Assembly (NCBI RefSeq): GCF_000710915.1
Contig: NZ_BAUA01000206.1
Span: forward strand, 1-52,085
Length of the DNA stretch: 52,085 nt
Direction: 5' to 3'
DNA from: Nocardia brasiliensis IFM 10847
GTDB taxonomy: Bacteria; Actinomycetota; Actinomycetes; Mycobacteriales; Mycobacteriaceae
The notes below the pieces were generated by a model. That model did no database searches. It was not told the DNA's origin and saw only the letters and a program-made list of their open reading frames with translations. Of the stretch, positions 39,997-48,624 are shown one piece after another. The position numbers were made by a program, and so were the translations under genes. Numbering within the stretch: position 1 is the stretch's first letter; every line of letters starts with the position of its first letter.

Positions 39997-41456
39997 TGTC
40001 CACCGTCGAGCTGGTGGTCACCGAGACCCGTGTCTGGGCGCGCAGCGCGGTCACGCACTGGGACGGGCCCCCCTCGATCGTGCTGGGCAGCAACGGTTTC
40101 GACCTCGTGGTCGGGGAGTCCCTGACCCCGCCGACCCAGGTGAGTTCCGTGGTGCAGCATGTCTCGGCCGAGGCGGTCGCGCTGCTGCCCCGCATCCCGT
40201 CGGTGGCCGACGGGATGGCCGCGGTCCTCAGCACGGCGATGGAGAACTTGCGCGTCGCTGCTCCGTGCGAGCGGGTCACCGTCATCTGCCCGACCGAGTG
40301 GGGTTCGGCGCGGCGCGCGGTCCTCGAGCAGGCCGCTCGCCGCTGGACCGGCGAGGTGCGGTTCGAGGAGCTGGCGGTGCGAGCGGTCGCCGCGGACGAC
40401 GGGACCAGTCACAGTCGACGCACGCTGGTGCTGGAATTCGGCACGCTCACCACCACGGCCGCGACGGTGCTGCGCAGTCATGAGGGTGTGCGCCTCGAAT
40501 CCTGTGCGCACGAGCCGAATCTCGCGCTGGCCGAGGTGCTGCCCGCATCACGGGGGTTCGACGAGCTGGTCACGGTGATCAGCCGGCTGCTGGACGGCCA
40601 GCAGGTCGAGTTGGCGCAGGTTGTCGGCCTCGCCGATCAGACGAAGATCGAGGTGCTCCGCGCGGCCGTGCAGCAGAGCTGTGGGCCGGGGGTGGACCTG
40701 CGGTCGATCGCCGGACCCGAGCTCATCCGCGGCAAACAGACCGAGCCGATCCCGGTGCCCGAGTCGGCACCTGTTGGGCCGCCACCGGATTGGATGCAAC
40801 CGCTACGCGAGCGCGCGGCCGCTCAGCAGCCGCGACGTCGCGGCACCGCGTACGTGGGAGTCGCGGTGGCGGCGGTGGTCGTGGTGGCGGCCGCGGTGGT
40901 CGGCGGTGTGCTGCTGCTGAACCGGTCGGCGGACACGACGACGGCAGCACCGACGACCATGCTGCCGCCGAGTGGTCCGACCGTGGGACCGCCGCCGCCG
41001 TTCGGTGCACCGCCACCACCCGGTGGCGAGCCGGAAGTGTTCGGCCGCGTCCGGTTCCAGGTGCCCGACGGCTGGCATCTCGCCGCGCCGCCCGACGCCA
41101 CCGGCCGGGCGCGCGTCGAACTGTCGCCCGACGACGGCGCCCGCATGCGCATCATCGTGACGCAAACGCAGGTGGCATTCGGTGCCGGCTACGAGCAGGT
41201 CGCGTCGAACCTGGAAGCACAGATCGGGCAGCGCCCGCCGGGTGTGCTCACCGACCTGAAACGCGATGTCGTGTTCGGCGGCCGCTCCGGTCTCGCCTAT
41301 CGCGAGCGGCCAGGCGACGGTTCCACCGTCAACTGGCATGTATTGCTGGAGTACGGAATTCAACTGAGTATCGGCTGCCAATACGTCGGCGACGGTTGGA
41401 GCGCCCTGTCCACCACATGTGATCGTTTCGGCGGCTCGGTCCGCGTAGTTCCGTAG
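39996..41456 (+). CDS. Type VII secretion-associated protein, Rv3446c family
   Basis: A 486-residue single-pass protein. Residues 1 to about 250 form an N-terminal domain (VELVVTETRVWARSAVTHWDG...GLADQTKIEVLRAAV), followed by one membrane helix (about 285-309), a Pro/Thr-rich linker and a C-terminal domain with FGRVRFQVPDGWHLAAPP ... SGLAYRERPGDGSTVNWHVLLEYG. This matches the Rv3446c-type ESX-4 protein (TIGR03931-like C-terminus). It follows eccC with TGATG coupling, as Rv3446c follows eccC4 in M. tuberculosis. Its role is unknown; membrane-anchored assistance of ESX-4 export is inferred. Confidence 0.88.
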   Translation: MSTVELVVTETRVWARSAVTHWDGPPSIVLGSNGFDLVVGESLTPPTQVSSVVQHVSAEAVALLPRIPSVADGMAAVLSTAMENLRVAAPCERVTVICPTEWGSARRAVLEQAARRWTGEVRFEELAVRAVAADDGTSHSRRTLVLEFGTLTTTAATVLRSHEGVRLESCAHEPNLALAEVLPASRGFDELVTVISRLLDGQQVELAQVVGLADQTKIEVLRAAVQQSCGPGVDLRSIAGPELIRGKQTEPIPVPESAPVGPPPDWMQPLRERAAAQQPRRRGTAYVGVAVAAVVVVAAAVVGGVLLLNRSADTTTAAPTTMLPPSGPTVGPPPPFGAPPPPGGEPEVFGRVRFQVPDGWHLAAPPDATGRARVELSPDDGARMRIIVTQTQVAFGAGYEQVASNLEAQIGQRPPGVLTDLKRDVVFGGRSGLAYRERPGDGSTVNWHVLLEYGIQLSIGCQYVGDGWSALSTTCDRFGGSVRVVP

Positions 41457-41500
41457 AGTGCCGTGCGGTCTGGCACTGTTCTGCGCACGCTTCGTCACCC

Positions 41501-41538
41501 TGCGCACGTTTGGCTGTCCTGCGTACGTTTGGCTGTCC
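41501..41538. repeat. Two tandem 19-bp repeats
   Basis: TGCGCACGTTTGGCTGTCC at 41501-41519 is followed directly by a copy with one C-to-T change (41520-41538). They lie between the Rv3446c-like gene and the small hypothetical gene. Confidence 0.85.
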
Positions 41539-41653
41539 GGTGCAACCTTTTCGGAGTGCGGTTCGCGAGCACTACTCGCGGAATCGATCGTTTGACGCGC
41601 TATCGAAAGCTTGTATGCGGCACCAGAATCTGTGCACGAGCAAGGAGCACAAC

Positions 41654-41938
41654 ATGCAGCAGTTTCGGTTTGTTCGCTGCGGGGACGGGTTGGCTTACGA
41701 GTTCGTCCGCGCCGGTGCGGCTTACGGATATCCGGCGTACCGGCGAGGGGACAGTGACATTTGGTGCCGGCGACTTCCCGATTACGGCTGGGCGGTTTCG
41801 GCCGAGTCCGGCGTGGTGCTGAGTCGGCCCTTCGATGACGCGGGCCGAGGCGCGCAACCGCCGACCGGAGCGTGGGTGAGTCGCAAAGGAGAAAAGTCGT
41901 ACGTCTACCACTTATTCCACAGTGACGAGGCGGCCTGA
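41654..41938 (+). CDS. Hypothetical 94-aa protein in the ESX-4 locus
   Basis: ATG at 41654 follows GCAAGGAGCAC and opens a 94-codon frame rich in aromatic and Gly residues: QQFRFVRCGDGLAYEFVRAGAAYGYPAYRR..., with WCRRLPDYGWAVSA in the middle and a final SYVYHLFHSDEAA. No signal peptide, helix-turn-helix, WxG motif or known domain is seen. Lower GC than neighbours is visible just upstream. It lies between ESX-4 genes and is convergent with the WXG100 pair, but a secretion role is not shown. Confidence 0.6.
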   Translation: MQQFRFVRCGDGLAYEFVRAGAAYGYPAYRRGDSDIWCRRLPDYGWAVSAESGVVLSRPFDDAGRGAQPPTGAWVSRKGEKSYVYHLFHSDEAA

Positions 41939-42003
41939 CAAAGCGTCATCGCGGAGTGCAGCGGATTGCCTTGATCTCCAACAAATTCGGGGATCCCGAA
42001 CAA

Positions 42004-42042
42004 ATTCGGGCCCCCGGCATGCAGCATGCCGGGGGCCCGAAT
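42004..42042. terminator. 39-nt perfect palindrome terminator between convergent genes
   Basis: ATTCGGGCCCCCGGCATGC, a single central A, then its exact reverse complement. A smaller dyad (TTCGGG-GAT-CCCGAA, 41986-42000) precedes it. The 19-bp stem lies 17 nt downstream (minus strand) of the WXG100 operon and closes both transcription units. Confidence 0.8.
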
Positions 42043-42058
42043 CGCCGAGACGGGTTAC

Positions 42059-42361
42059 TCAGAAGAGTCCCGCGAGGGTGGTGTCGGTGGACTGCAGGTC
42101 CGTGTTGCCCTGGTCGACGAGCTTGCCCGCGGTCTCCAGCGTGGTGTTCAGCTGGGTGACGTTGGTGTTCCACTGCGCCTGGAGGGAGGCGAACGCGTCG
42201 TTCGCGTCACCCTTCCAGTAGTTGGTCACGAAGTCGGTGACCTGCTTGTGGAAGTCCTCGAGCATGGACATGACGTTCCGTGCTTCGGTGACGATCGACT
42301 GTGCGCCGGCCGAGACCTCACCGAAATTGGAGGCAATGGTTCCTGGGTTGTTTACAGCCAT
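42059..42361 (-). CDS. WXG100 family protein, EsxA-like
   Basis: A 100-residue helical hairpin protein with W49-K50-G51 (NYWKGDAND) at the turn, as in ESAT-6-type substrates, and an ESAT-6-like tail (LQSTDTTLAGLF). WXG100 proteins are exported as heterodimers by ESX systems. ATG at 42361 follows GGAGCTCC. It is downstream of its partner gene by 36 bp in the same operon. The pair lies at the position of esxU-esxT in M. tuberculosis ESX-4 but on the opposite strand, and by sequence looks more ESAT-6/CFP-10-like, so no symbol is assigned. Confidence 0.92.
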   Translation of the reverse strand: MAVNNPGTIASNFGEVSAGAQSIVTEARNVMSMLEDFHKQVTDFVTNYWKGDANDAFASLQAQWNTNVTQLNTTLETAGKLVDQGNTDLQSTDTTLAGLF

Positions 42362-42397
42362 CTGGAGCTCCTTATCGTCTGATGGTCTGGTTGTCGA

Positions 42398-42715
42398 TCA
42401 GGGAAGGTCCAGGCTGGAAGCCTGCGCCGCAACCTGCTGGGCGAACTGCTGGTCCTGATCGGCAAACTTGGTGCCCGCGTGGGCCAGCTTGTCGGAGGTC
42501 TGGTCCAGCTGATCGTTCAGCTTCTTCGCCTGCGCGAAGTAATTGTCCATCAGCGTGTCGAACGCGCCGCGCGCCGCGCCACTCCACGTAGCCGTGGTGG
42601 CATCCGACTTTGCATTCAGCGCCGTGATCGAGGCCTGCAGATCGCTGTGCCGCTGACGGCAGTTCTCCGTGAACTTCCGGATCGCTTCCTCGCTCGCTTC
42701 GAGCTGTCCTGCCAT
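42398..42715 (-). CDS. WXG100 family protein, EsxB-like
   Basis: A 105-residue helical hairpin with W44-S45-G46 (TATWSGAARGAF). The C-terminal tail corresponds to the CFP-10 secretion signal region, but the usual YxxxD/E reads F84-ADQ-D88, with Phe for Tyr. C19 is unusual for this mostly Cys-free family. ATG at 42715 follows AAAGGAG. It is the first gene of the two-gene operon with the EsxA-like gene and would carry the export signal of the heterodimer, recognised by EccC. Confidence 0.92.
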   Translation of the reverse strand: MAGQLEASEEAIRKFTENCRQRHSDLQASITALNAKSDATTATWSGAARGAFDTLMDNYFAQAKKLNDQLDQTSDKLAHAGTKFADQDQQFAQQVAAQASSLDLP

Positions 42716-43134
42716 TTCGGCTCCTTTCGGTTCCCGTCTCGGCCAACGGCGGACGCCCTGGTTGGCCTGTACATCTGATTGGACGCTGTTCGGTCCTGAT
42801 CGGTTCCATCTCGACCCGAGAAAGTTTCGAGATGGCTCACATGATCAGTTCCTGCGTCGTCGACCAGTACTTTCGTGTGTTCAAGCCCCATAGGGGTCGC
42901 TCTACAGACACGGCCGATCACATGCCGCCAGCGCTCGGCTCCCCTCCTTCCCCCTGCTCGCTGTGTGTTGATCGGCGAGTGGGCTGGCTGCGGTACACCT
43001 TACCGAACGCCTATGAGTACCGCTACCAGCAGAGTGAACCGCTTCGAAAGCAAAATCGGCACCATATACTGCGGTTATCCACGGATCGCAAAATTCGCCC
43101 GCGGCGCGGTGTCGCGGAATTACGCGACGGTTGT
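42716..43134. other. Upstream region of the WXG100 operon
   Basis: No gene is supported in these 419 bp. They hold the promoter and leader of the WXG100 operon on the minus strand and the end of the kinase gene's transcript. A perfect 8-bp stem (CCATCTCG ... CGAGATGG, 42806-42835) lies about 90 nt before the EsxB-like start and could be an operator or leader hairpin. No clear -35/-10 pair was found. Confidence 0.45.
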
Positions 43135-44679
43135 TTACTTCACCCGATTCCGGAGTAAGGGCACCAGCTTGTCGAGCAGGGTTCGCTCCGAACCAGCCGT
43201 CCAGCTTCGCAGCGCGGCGACGGCGGCGGGATCGTCCAGCACGATGACCGTGGCCCGGGTGCCCGCCACCTGATACGGCAGTCCGCGCAGGCCACCGTTG
43301 CCGGCCTCCTCGTCGCTGCGCACCGCGAGGACATAACTGTCCGGCGCCACCTCGAGCGCGCCGCTGGTGGCCAACGCGCGCGGCGAGGTCTCCTCGCCCT
43401 GTTTCGCGTAATTGAAGTTGTAGACGAAGCCCAGATCCTCGAGGAACTTGGCCGGCGCGGTACCGCCGAGGAAGGCCGCGATCTGCTTGGTTCGCGGTAC
43501 ATCCACCATGGTGATGACCTTGCCGCGAAACACCGGATTGTCGGCTCGCGCCTGCTCGATCGAGCTCGCCCCGCTCGCGATGACCGTCGAGGGCGTGGCC
43601 GGCGCATCGGGTGTACTGCTGCTGCCGCCGCTGACCGCCCAGATACCGAATCCCGCGGCCAGCGTGACGACGACCGCGCCGATCTCCACAGCGATGAGCC
43701 TGCGCTTGCGCCGCTTCGGCGACGCGGGTGCCTGGCTGTGCGGGCCGGAGTGCGCGGCCCGCGGATCGGTGGGCGGTCGCGGGTCGACGACCTGGACGGG
43801 ATAGGTCGGGGAGGTGTTGGTCGCGCCGGGGTTGTAGCCGGGGATCAGGGCATCGGCCGCCGCGTCGGTGAGCTCTCGGCAGGAATTGAACCGGTCGGCG
43901 GGGTTTTTCGCCATGGCCCTGGCGAAGACCTGGTCGATGGCCGGCGGCAAACCGGGGTGCACGGCGGTCGCCGCGGGCGGCGGCTCGTGCAGGTGGCCCA
44001 TCATGACCAGCGCGGGTTGCGTTGCGGGATAAGGGTTGCGGCCGGTGAGCAGTTTGAAGAAGGAGCAGGCCAGGCTGTAGATGTCGGCGTGGTGGTCGAG
44101 CCGCTCGCCGGTGAGCTGCTCGGGCGGGGCGTAGGCGATGGTGGCGACGAAACTGCCGGTCTGGGTGAGCTCGGTGGTGTCGTCGTTGGACTTGGCCACG
44201 CCGAAGTCGGTGAGCAGCACCCGCTCTTCGTCGCCGTCGGTGGCGGAGAGCAGGAAGTTGGCGGGTTTGATGTCGCGGTGCAGCAGGCCTTTACGGTGCG
44301 CGTAGTCCAGGCCCTTGCCGACTTCGGTGATGATCCGCAGCGCCCGTAGCGGATTCATCGCGTGCGGATCGCGGGCGATCTCGGCGGAGGCGTCGATACC
44401 GTCGACGTACTGCATGGCGATCCACAGCTGGCCGTGCTCTTCGCCGCGGTTGTACACCGAGACGATATTCGGATGGTCGAGGCCGGCCGCGAGATTGGCC
44501 TCGCGCTCGAAGCGGGCGCGGAACTCATGGTCGCTGCTGAGTTCGGGACTGAGCACCTTGAGCGCGTCCATGCGCGGGAGGCTGGGGTGTTTGGCGAGGT
44601 AGACCGTGCCCATACCGCCGGCTCCGAGTACTCGATCGATGCGGTACCCGCCCACGATGGTGCCGGGGCTCATCGCCAT
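43135..44679 (-). CDS. Membrane Ser/Thr protein kinase (PknA/B/D type)
   Basis: The 514-residue protein starts with a Hanks-type kinase domain (about 10-275): glycine loop GAGGMGTVYLA, K41 in DALKVLSPE, catalytic HRDIKPANFLL (D136) and DFGVAK (D158), activation loop with TQTGSFVATIAYAPPEQ. A Pro-rich juxtamembrane linker, a single membrane helix (LIAVEIGAVVVTLAAGFGIWAVSG) and an extracellular domain of about 170 residues follow. The outer domain has no PASTA or beta-propeller repeats that I can see. ATG at 44679 has AGGAG 10 nt upstream. FHA proteins nearby are natural partners, which is inference. Confidence 0.93.
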   Translation of the reverse strand: MAMSPGTIVGGYRIDRVLGAGGMGTVYLAKHPSLPRMDALKVLSPELSSDHEFRARFEREANLAAGLDHPNIVSVYNRGEEHGQLWIAMQYVDGIDASAEIARDPHAMNPLRALRIITEVGKGLDYAHRKGLLHRDIKPANFLLSATDGDEERVLLTDFGVAKSNDDTTELTQTGSFVATIAYAPPEQLTGERLDHHADIYSLACSFFKLLTGRNPYPATQPALVMMGHLHEPPPAATAVHPGLPPAIDQVFARAMAKNPADRFNSCRELTDAAADALIPGYNPGATNTSPTYPVQVVDPRPPTDPRAAHSGPHSQAPASPKRRKRRLIAVEIGAVVVTLAAGFGIWAVSGGSSSTPDAPATPSTVIASGASSIEQARADNPVFRGKVITMVDVPRTKQIAAFLGGTAPAKFLEDLGFVYNFNYAKQGEETSPRALATSGALEVAPDSYVLAVRSDEEAGNGGLRGLPYQVAGTRATVIVLDDPAAVAALRSWTAGSERTLLDKLVPLLRNRVK

Positions 44680-44755
44680 AGTCCACAATCTCCTGACTCG
44701 GTCTTTCCCACGCAGCAGCATACTGGACTGCCCGAACCCGCCGCGGCGCCGCGCA

Positions 44756-45985
44756 TTACCGGCTATTCGCGAAAAGCGAGTATTGCGCGGCCGCGCGTTG
44801 CTGGGCGTCGGCGAGCTGATTGGCCGATACGAATCCCACATATTCCCGATACGCGACAATGCAGGTGAATCGTTTGCTGCCACTGAAGCCGGTTTTGTTT
44901 TCCACACACGCCGAGTCGGGCAGATTGGGCGGTGCGTCCGCATTGGCGCCGGCCTGGGTCGGAGTGATCCGGTCCACGACCACCTTTCGAGCCGCGTCGG
45001 GTCCCGCGGTGTGCACCACCAGCGTGCCCGCGGACAGCGCGAACCGGTCTGCCCGCATTTCGGCGAAGCGCTGTTTCGCGTAGTCGCGATCGCGGGTGTA
45101 GTGCAGCACGCCACGCCCGCCCAACAGGGCGTAGCTGTCGTCGAAGCTCGGCCGCTTGGCCTTGTCCGGGTTCAGCGCGCGGCTGAGCAGATGGTCCGGA
45201 TCCCAAGGCAACTGGAGCAACTGCTCCTCCGACAGCGCCGGAAGCTGGTCCAGCAGCGCGAGTTGGGTGCTGTAGGCCTTCTCCGCCAAGCCGACCAGGT
45301 CGTTGAGCACGGGTGCCGGGGTCGAGACGAGAAAGCCGATCACGTAGGGGCCGTGTGCCATGGTGGTGCGCAGGAACGGCGAGTCGGGCCGCCAATGCGC
45401 ATGCGCGTCAGCGTATTTCGGTAGCGGCACCGACTGGTTCTGCTCCCGGTAGGCGCCGAAGTCGGCATCGTAGAACTCCGTTGCCGCGATCTTCGCGCGC
45501 TCGGCGTCCGGGAACTGCATGACGATGGTGCTGACCGTCGTCGAGTTCGGCTGCCGCTTGGTCGGCCACGACGAGGTGAAGTTGCTGCTGTTGTTGTCCG
45601 ATCCGTTGGACTTGAACCCGTAGATCATCTTGTGCCGCTTGGCGATCGGCTCCAGATCGGTGGGGCGGCCGAGCTCGTCGGGCATCACGCCACTGGAGAT
45701 GCTCCAGGACAGTGAGCCGTATTTCATCCTGGGATCGATGTCATAGGCGGAGGCGACGTAGTCGGCCATCCGCATCGCGGCGACCTCGCGCATTTCGTAG
45801 AAGGTCGGCCGGTAGTCGTCGTCGTGCGCGTTCAACGGTACGGTCGGGTAATTGCCGACATCGAGTTTGCGGATATCGATTTCGCCGGGTTCGGCCGTGC
45901 CGGACACCGTCGACCCGCACGCGGCGAGCAGCGTCATCGCGCAGCAGGCGAGGGCGGCGATGCGGCCGGCGCGCAAATAGTTCAT
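44756..45985 (-). CDS. Lipoprotein, paralogue 3 of a tandem family (DUF7373-like)
   Basis: The 409-residue lipoprotein has a lipobox LLAACGST and a mature start with EPGEIDIRKLDVGNYPTVP. This opening, the middle AHWRPDSPF motif and the terminal ADAQQRAAAQYSLFANSR are shared with the two genes to its right. Two Cys near the end (DSACVENKTGF and FTCIVAYREYVGFV) may form a disulfide. ATG at 45985 overlaps the preceding gene's stop (ATGA), so it is coupled. I recall this nocardial family as DUF7373; function is unknown. It probably sits on the outer face of the cell membrane. Confidence 0.85.
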   Translation of the reverse strand: MNYLRAGRIAALACCAMTLLAACGSTVSGTAEPGEIDIRKLDVGNYPTVPLNAHDDDYRPTFYEMREVAAMRMADYVASAYDIDPRMKYGSLSWSISSGVMPDELGRPTDLEPIAKRHKMIYGFKSNGSDNNSSNFTSSWPTKRQPNSTTVSTIVMQFPDAERAKIAATEFYDADFGAYREQNQSVPLPKYADAHAHWRPDSPFLRTTMAHGPYVIGFLVSTPAPVLNDLVGLAEKAYSTQLALLDQLPALSEEQLLQLPWDPDHLLSRALNPDKAKRPSFDDSYALLGGRGVLHYTRDRDYAKQRFAEMRADRFALSAGTLVVHTAGPDAARKVVVDRITPTQAGANADAPPNLPDSACVENKTGFSGSKRFTCIVAYREYVGFVSANQLADAQQRAAAQYSLFANSR

Positions 45986-47187
45986 CGGGCATTCACCAGA
46001 ATTGCGTATTGCGCGGATATCCGCTGCTGCGCGTCCAGCAGTTGATGTGACCAAGAGAATGCGGCATACCGGCCCTGGGACACCGAACAGTAGAAGCGGA
46101 CCGCCATCGCCTGGGTGCCGATGTATTCCTTGCATTTGGCCACCGGCAGCTGCTGCGGCGACTCGGCACTCTTGAAGCGTTTGGTGAGCCCGCCGCGGTC
46201 GGCCCGGAACTTCGCGGCCGCGGCGGCGTCGCGAGCCCGGTAGACGTTGGTGGCGTCGACGGCGAACCGATCCACTCCGGCCTCCTCGATCAGCCTGCGA
46301 TCCTCGGCCGGATCGGTGGTGAAATGCAGTGCGGCATGGCCGTTGTACGCACCAGGAGGATCGATCCAGGAATCCTCGCGGGGCCGCGGGAGGGTGCGGC
46401 TCAGCATGCCGTCGTAGTCGATCGGCTGGTTCAACAGCTGGTCGGCCGGTGTCGGCGTGAATTTGCTGATCGCCGGGACGACTGTGTCGAGACTCTTTTC
46501 GACCAGCGCGACCAGCGCGGGCAGGTCCACCTTCTCCAGGAAGATCTTCAGATAGTCATAGATCCAGGTGTAGACGACGAATTTTCCGGTGGCGAACCAG
46601 GAGCCGATCGATTGCTGCGTCGGTTGCCAATGTGCCCGCGCGGCAGGGTATTTCGGAATCTGCACCCGTTCGTTCTGCGGTGCGGCCTCGAAATCGACCC
46701 GCTCCAGGGCCTCGGCGGCGGCCGCCGCGCGCTGTTCATCCGGGAAGATCATGACCGCGTTGAACAGGTCCCGGCCCTGGTTGCGCACGTCGGTGCTGCC
46801 ATTGCTGAGAAATCCGGCGACGAAATCCGGCGCCGCCTCGGCGAAACGATCGATGCTCATGATCTTGCCGAGGGAATTGCGCGGATCGATGAAAACCGTG
46901 GAGACCGACGGATTGCCCTCGCGGAACGCGGGATCGATATCCGACGCGACGGGCACGAAGTTCCCGAGCCGTTCGGCCTCGATGAAGCGGGCCTGATCGG
47001 CGTTCTTCACCGGCCCCAATTCGCGCGGCGTCGTGGGATAGCTGCCGACGTCCAGACGCGCGATATCGATCACGGGATCCGCAGTCACCTGCGGCGATGT
47101 GCCGCACGCGCTGCCGAGCGCCAGCGTGCCCGCAATGACCAAGGCACCCGCGGTGCGCGCAGGCATCGATGTCACGCCGAACTGCAA
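45982..47187 (-). CDS. Lipoprotein, paralogue 2 of a tandem family (DUF7373-like)
   Basis: The 401-residue product has a lipobox LALGSACGTS and begins its mature part with DPVIDIARLDVGSYPTTPREL. It shares ARAHWQPT in the middle and QLLDAQQRISAQYAILVNAR at the end with its neighbours. Conserved Cys occur in VAKCKEY and RFYCSVSQGRYAAF. The TTG start at 47187 is preferred because GGGGAGGG lies upstream; ATG at 47166 lacks one. It overlaps the following paralogue by ATGA. Function is unknown. Confidence 0.83.
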   Translation of the reverse strand: MQFGVTSMPARTAGALVIAGTLALGSACGTSPQVTADPVIDIARLDVGSYPTTPRELGPVKNADQARFIEAERLGNFVPVASDIDPAFREGNPSVSTVFIDPRNSLGKIMSIDRFAEAAPDFVAGFLSNGSTDVRNQGRDLFNAVMIFPDEQRAAAAAEALERVDFEAAPQNERVQIPKYPAARAHWQPTQQSIGSWFATGKFVVYTWIYDYLKIFLEKVDLPALVALVEKSLDTVVPAISKFTPTPADQLLNQPIDYDGMLSRTLPRPREDSWIDPPGAYNGHAALHFTTDPAEDRRLIEEAGVDRFAVDATNVYRARDAAAAAKFRADRGGLTKRFKSAESPQQLPVAKCKEYIGTQAMAVRFYCSVSQGRYAAFSWSHQLLDAQQRISAQYAILVNAR

Positions 47188-47273
47188 ACCGGCCCTCCCC
47201 GTACTGTGGTCGTCTCGCGGGATACTAACTCACCGCGTCGGCGGGCACAGGACCACAAGGTTCGGGGCCTCGC

Positions 47274-48479
47274 TCAGAGGCTGTTCGCGAGCAACGCGTA
47301 TTCGGCCGCCACCTTCTGCCGGACGTCGGGTTCTTTGTCGCTGGTCACGACGCCCACATAACGTTTGTAGGTGACGTAGCAGCGGAACTTGTATTCCCGG
47401 TCGGGATTGCCTTTGCTGTTCAGCTGCAGGCATTTGGCGCCCGGCACGTCCTTCGGCGCACCGAGGGTGTCGTAGTGCGCGCCTTCGCTTTCCATCAATC
47501 CGGCGGCGAGTTTCTGCGCGCCCGCCGCATCCCGGGCGCGGGCGACATAACTGTCGTCGGCCACGGCGGTGCGGTCCACGCCCGCGTCCTGGACCAGGCG
47601 CAGATGCGCGGCCTCGTCGTCGGAGCGGTGCACCATGTGATCGGCGCCGAACACGGCGAAGGTGGCGGTATCGGGGGTGCGGCCCTTGCGGTCGCTCACC
47701 GCCACCCGGGCGAGCAGGCCCTCCGGATCGACCTTCAGGTCTTTGATCTTCTCCTGCGGGGTGGCCTGGAATTTGTCGAGCTGCGCGAGCTGGGCGGCGA
47801 GCGTTTTGTCGACCCAGCTCACCAGGTCCGCGCTGTCGGCGCGCGGGCGCTGGATGAACAGCGAGATGACGAACTCCTTGTAGGCGACGAAGGTGCCGAT
47901 GGTGGGAACGCCTGGGCGCCAATGGATGTAGGCGTCCGGATATTTCGTCGACGGGAGCTTCTGGTTCTCCGGTGAGACCGAGATATCGACATCTTCGAGC
48001 TCGCGGGCGGCGAGTTTCGCGATCGCCGGATCGGGGAAACGGAACAGCGCGTTGGTCACCGCGGTGGCTTCGGGCGCGGGGTTGGTCTGCCCGTCCGGAT
48101 CCGGCCTGTCGGCCCCGCTGGCCGCGTAGCCGACGATCAGCTTGCGGTTGTCGAAGACCGGTTTGGAGACCTTGGCGACGAAATCGAGCGCCTGCTCGGC
48201 GTCGGCGATCACGGTGCTGCCCCGGCCCACCTTCAGCGAGGAATCGATCTGCACGGTCGGCACCACGGCGTCGGACATCCGCATGCCCTCGAGTAGTGCG
48301 GCCTTGTCGCCGGGATCCTGGTTGTACCGGTGCCGATCGACGGCATAGGTGCCGACTTCCAGCTGGCGCACGTCGAGCTCGCCCGCCGTGGCAGTGCCCC
48401 GCACGCCGCCGCAGCCGGTCAGCAGACCAGTCAAAGCGATACACGACGCGGCGAGTGCGATACGTGATGTCCGAACCAT
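47274..48479 (-). CDS. Lipoprotein, paralogue 1 of a tandem family (DUF7373-like)
   Basis: The 401-residue product has lipobox LLTGCGGV and mature start GELDVRQLEVGTYAVDRHRYNQDPGD. It shares IHWRPGVPT, GAKCLQL, FRCYVTYKRYVGVV and the end VRQKVAAEYALLANSL with the two downstream paralogues. It is first of the three, diverges from the FHA gene across 145 bp, and is 86 bp from the next, so the set is probably one transcript leading towards the kinase gene. The DUF7373-like label is from memory; the role is unknown. Confidence 0.85.
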   Translation of the reverse strand: MVRTSRIALAASCIALTGLLTGCGGVRGTATAGELDVRQLEVGTYAVDRHRYNQDPGDKAALLEGMRMSDAVVPTVQIDSSLKVGRGSTVIADAEQALDFVAKVSKPVFDNRKLIVGYAASGADRPDPDGQTNPAPEATAVTNALFRFPDPAIAKLAARELEDVDISVSPENQKLPSTKYPDAYIHWRPGVPTIGTFVAYKEFVISLFIQRPRADSADLVSWVDKTLAAQLAQLDKFQATPQEKIKDLKVDPEGLLARVAVSDRKGRTPDTATFAVFGADHMVHRSDDEAAHLRLVQDAGVDRTAVADDSYVARARDAAGAQKLAAGLMESEGAHYDTLGAPKDVPGAKCLQLNSKGNPDREYKFRCYVTYKRYVGVVTSDKEPDVRQKVAAEYALLANSL

Positions 48480-48624
48480 GACGGGTCCTCGTTTCGTTCA
48501 CTTGCTCACACCGAAGTTACCGGACGGACGCCTGGGAGGGGGGTCGATAGTTGTGGGATTGCAATACCCTGGTTCTCGTGGCGACGACCGTGCAGCGCAC
48601 CCTCGACAGAGGCCGATTCCTTTG

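Noticed and set aside
48349..48624. Upstream extension of the FHA protein
   Set aside because: It would overlap the divergent lipoprotein gene, and similar proteins begin close to the MDRQVEVVV start.
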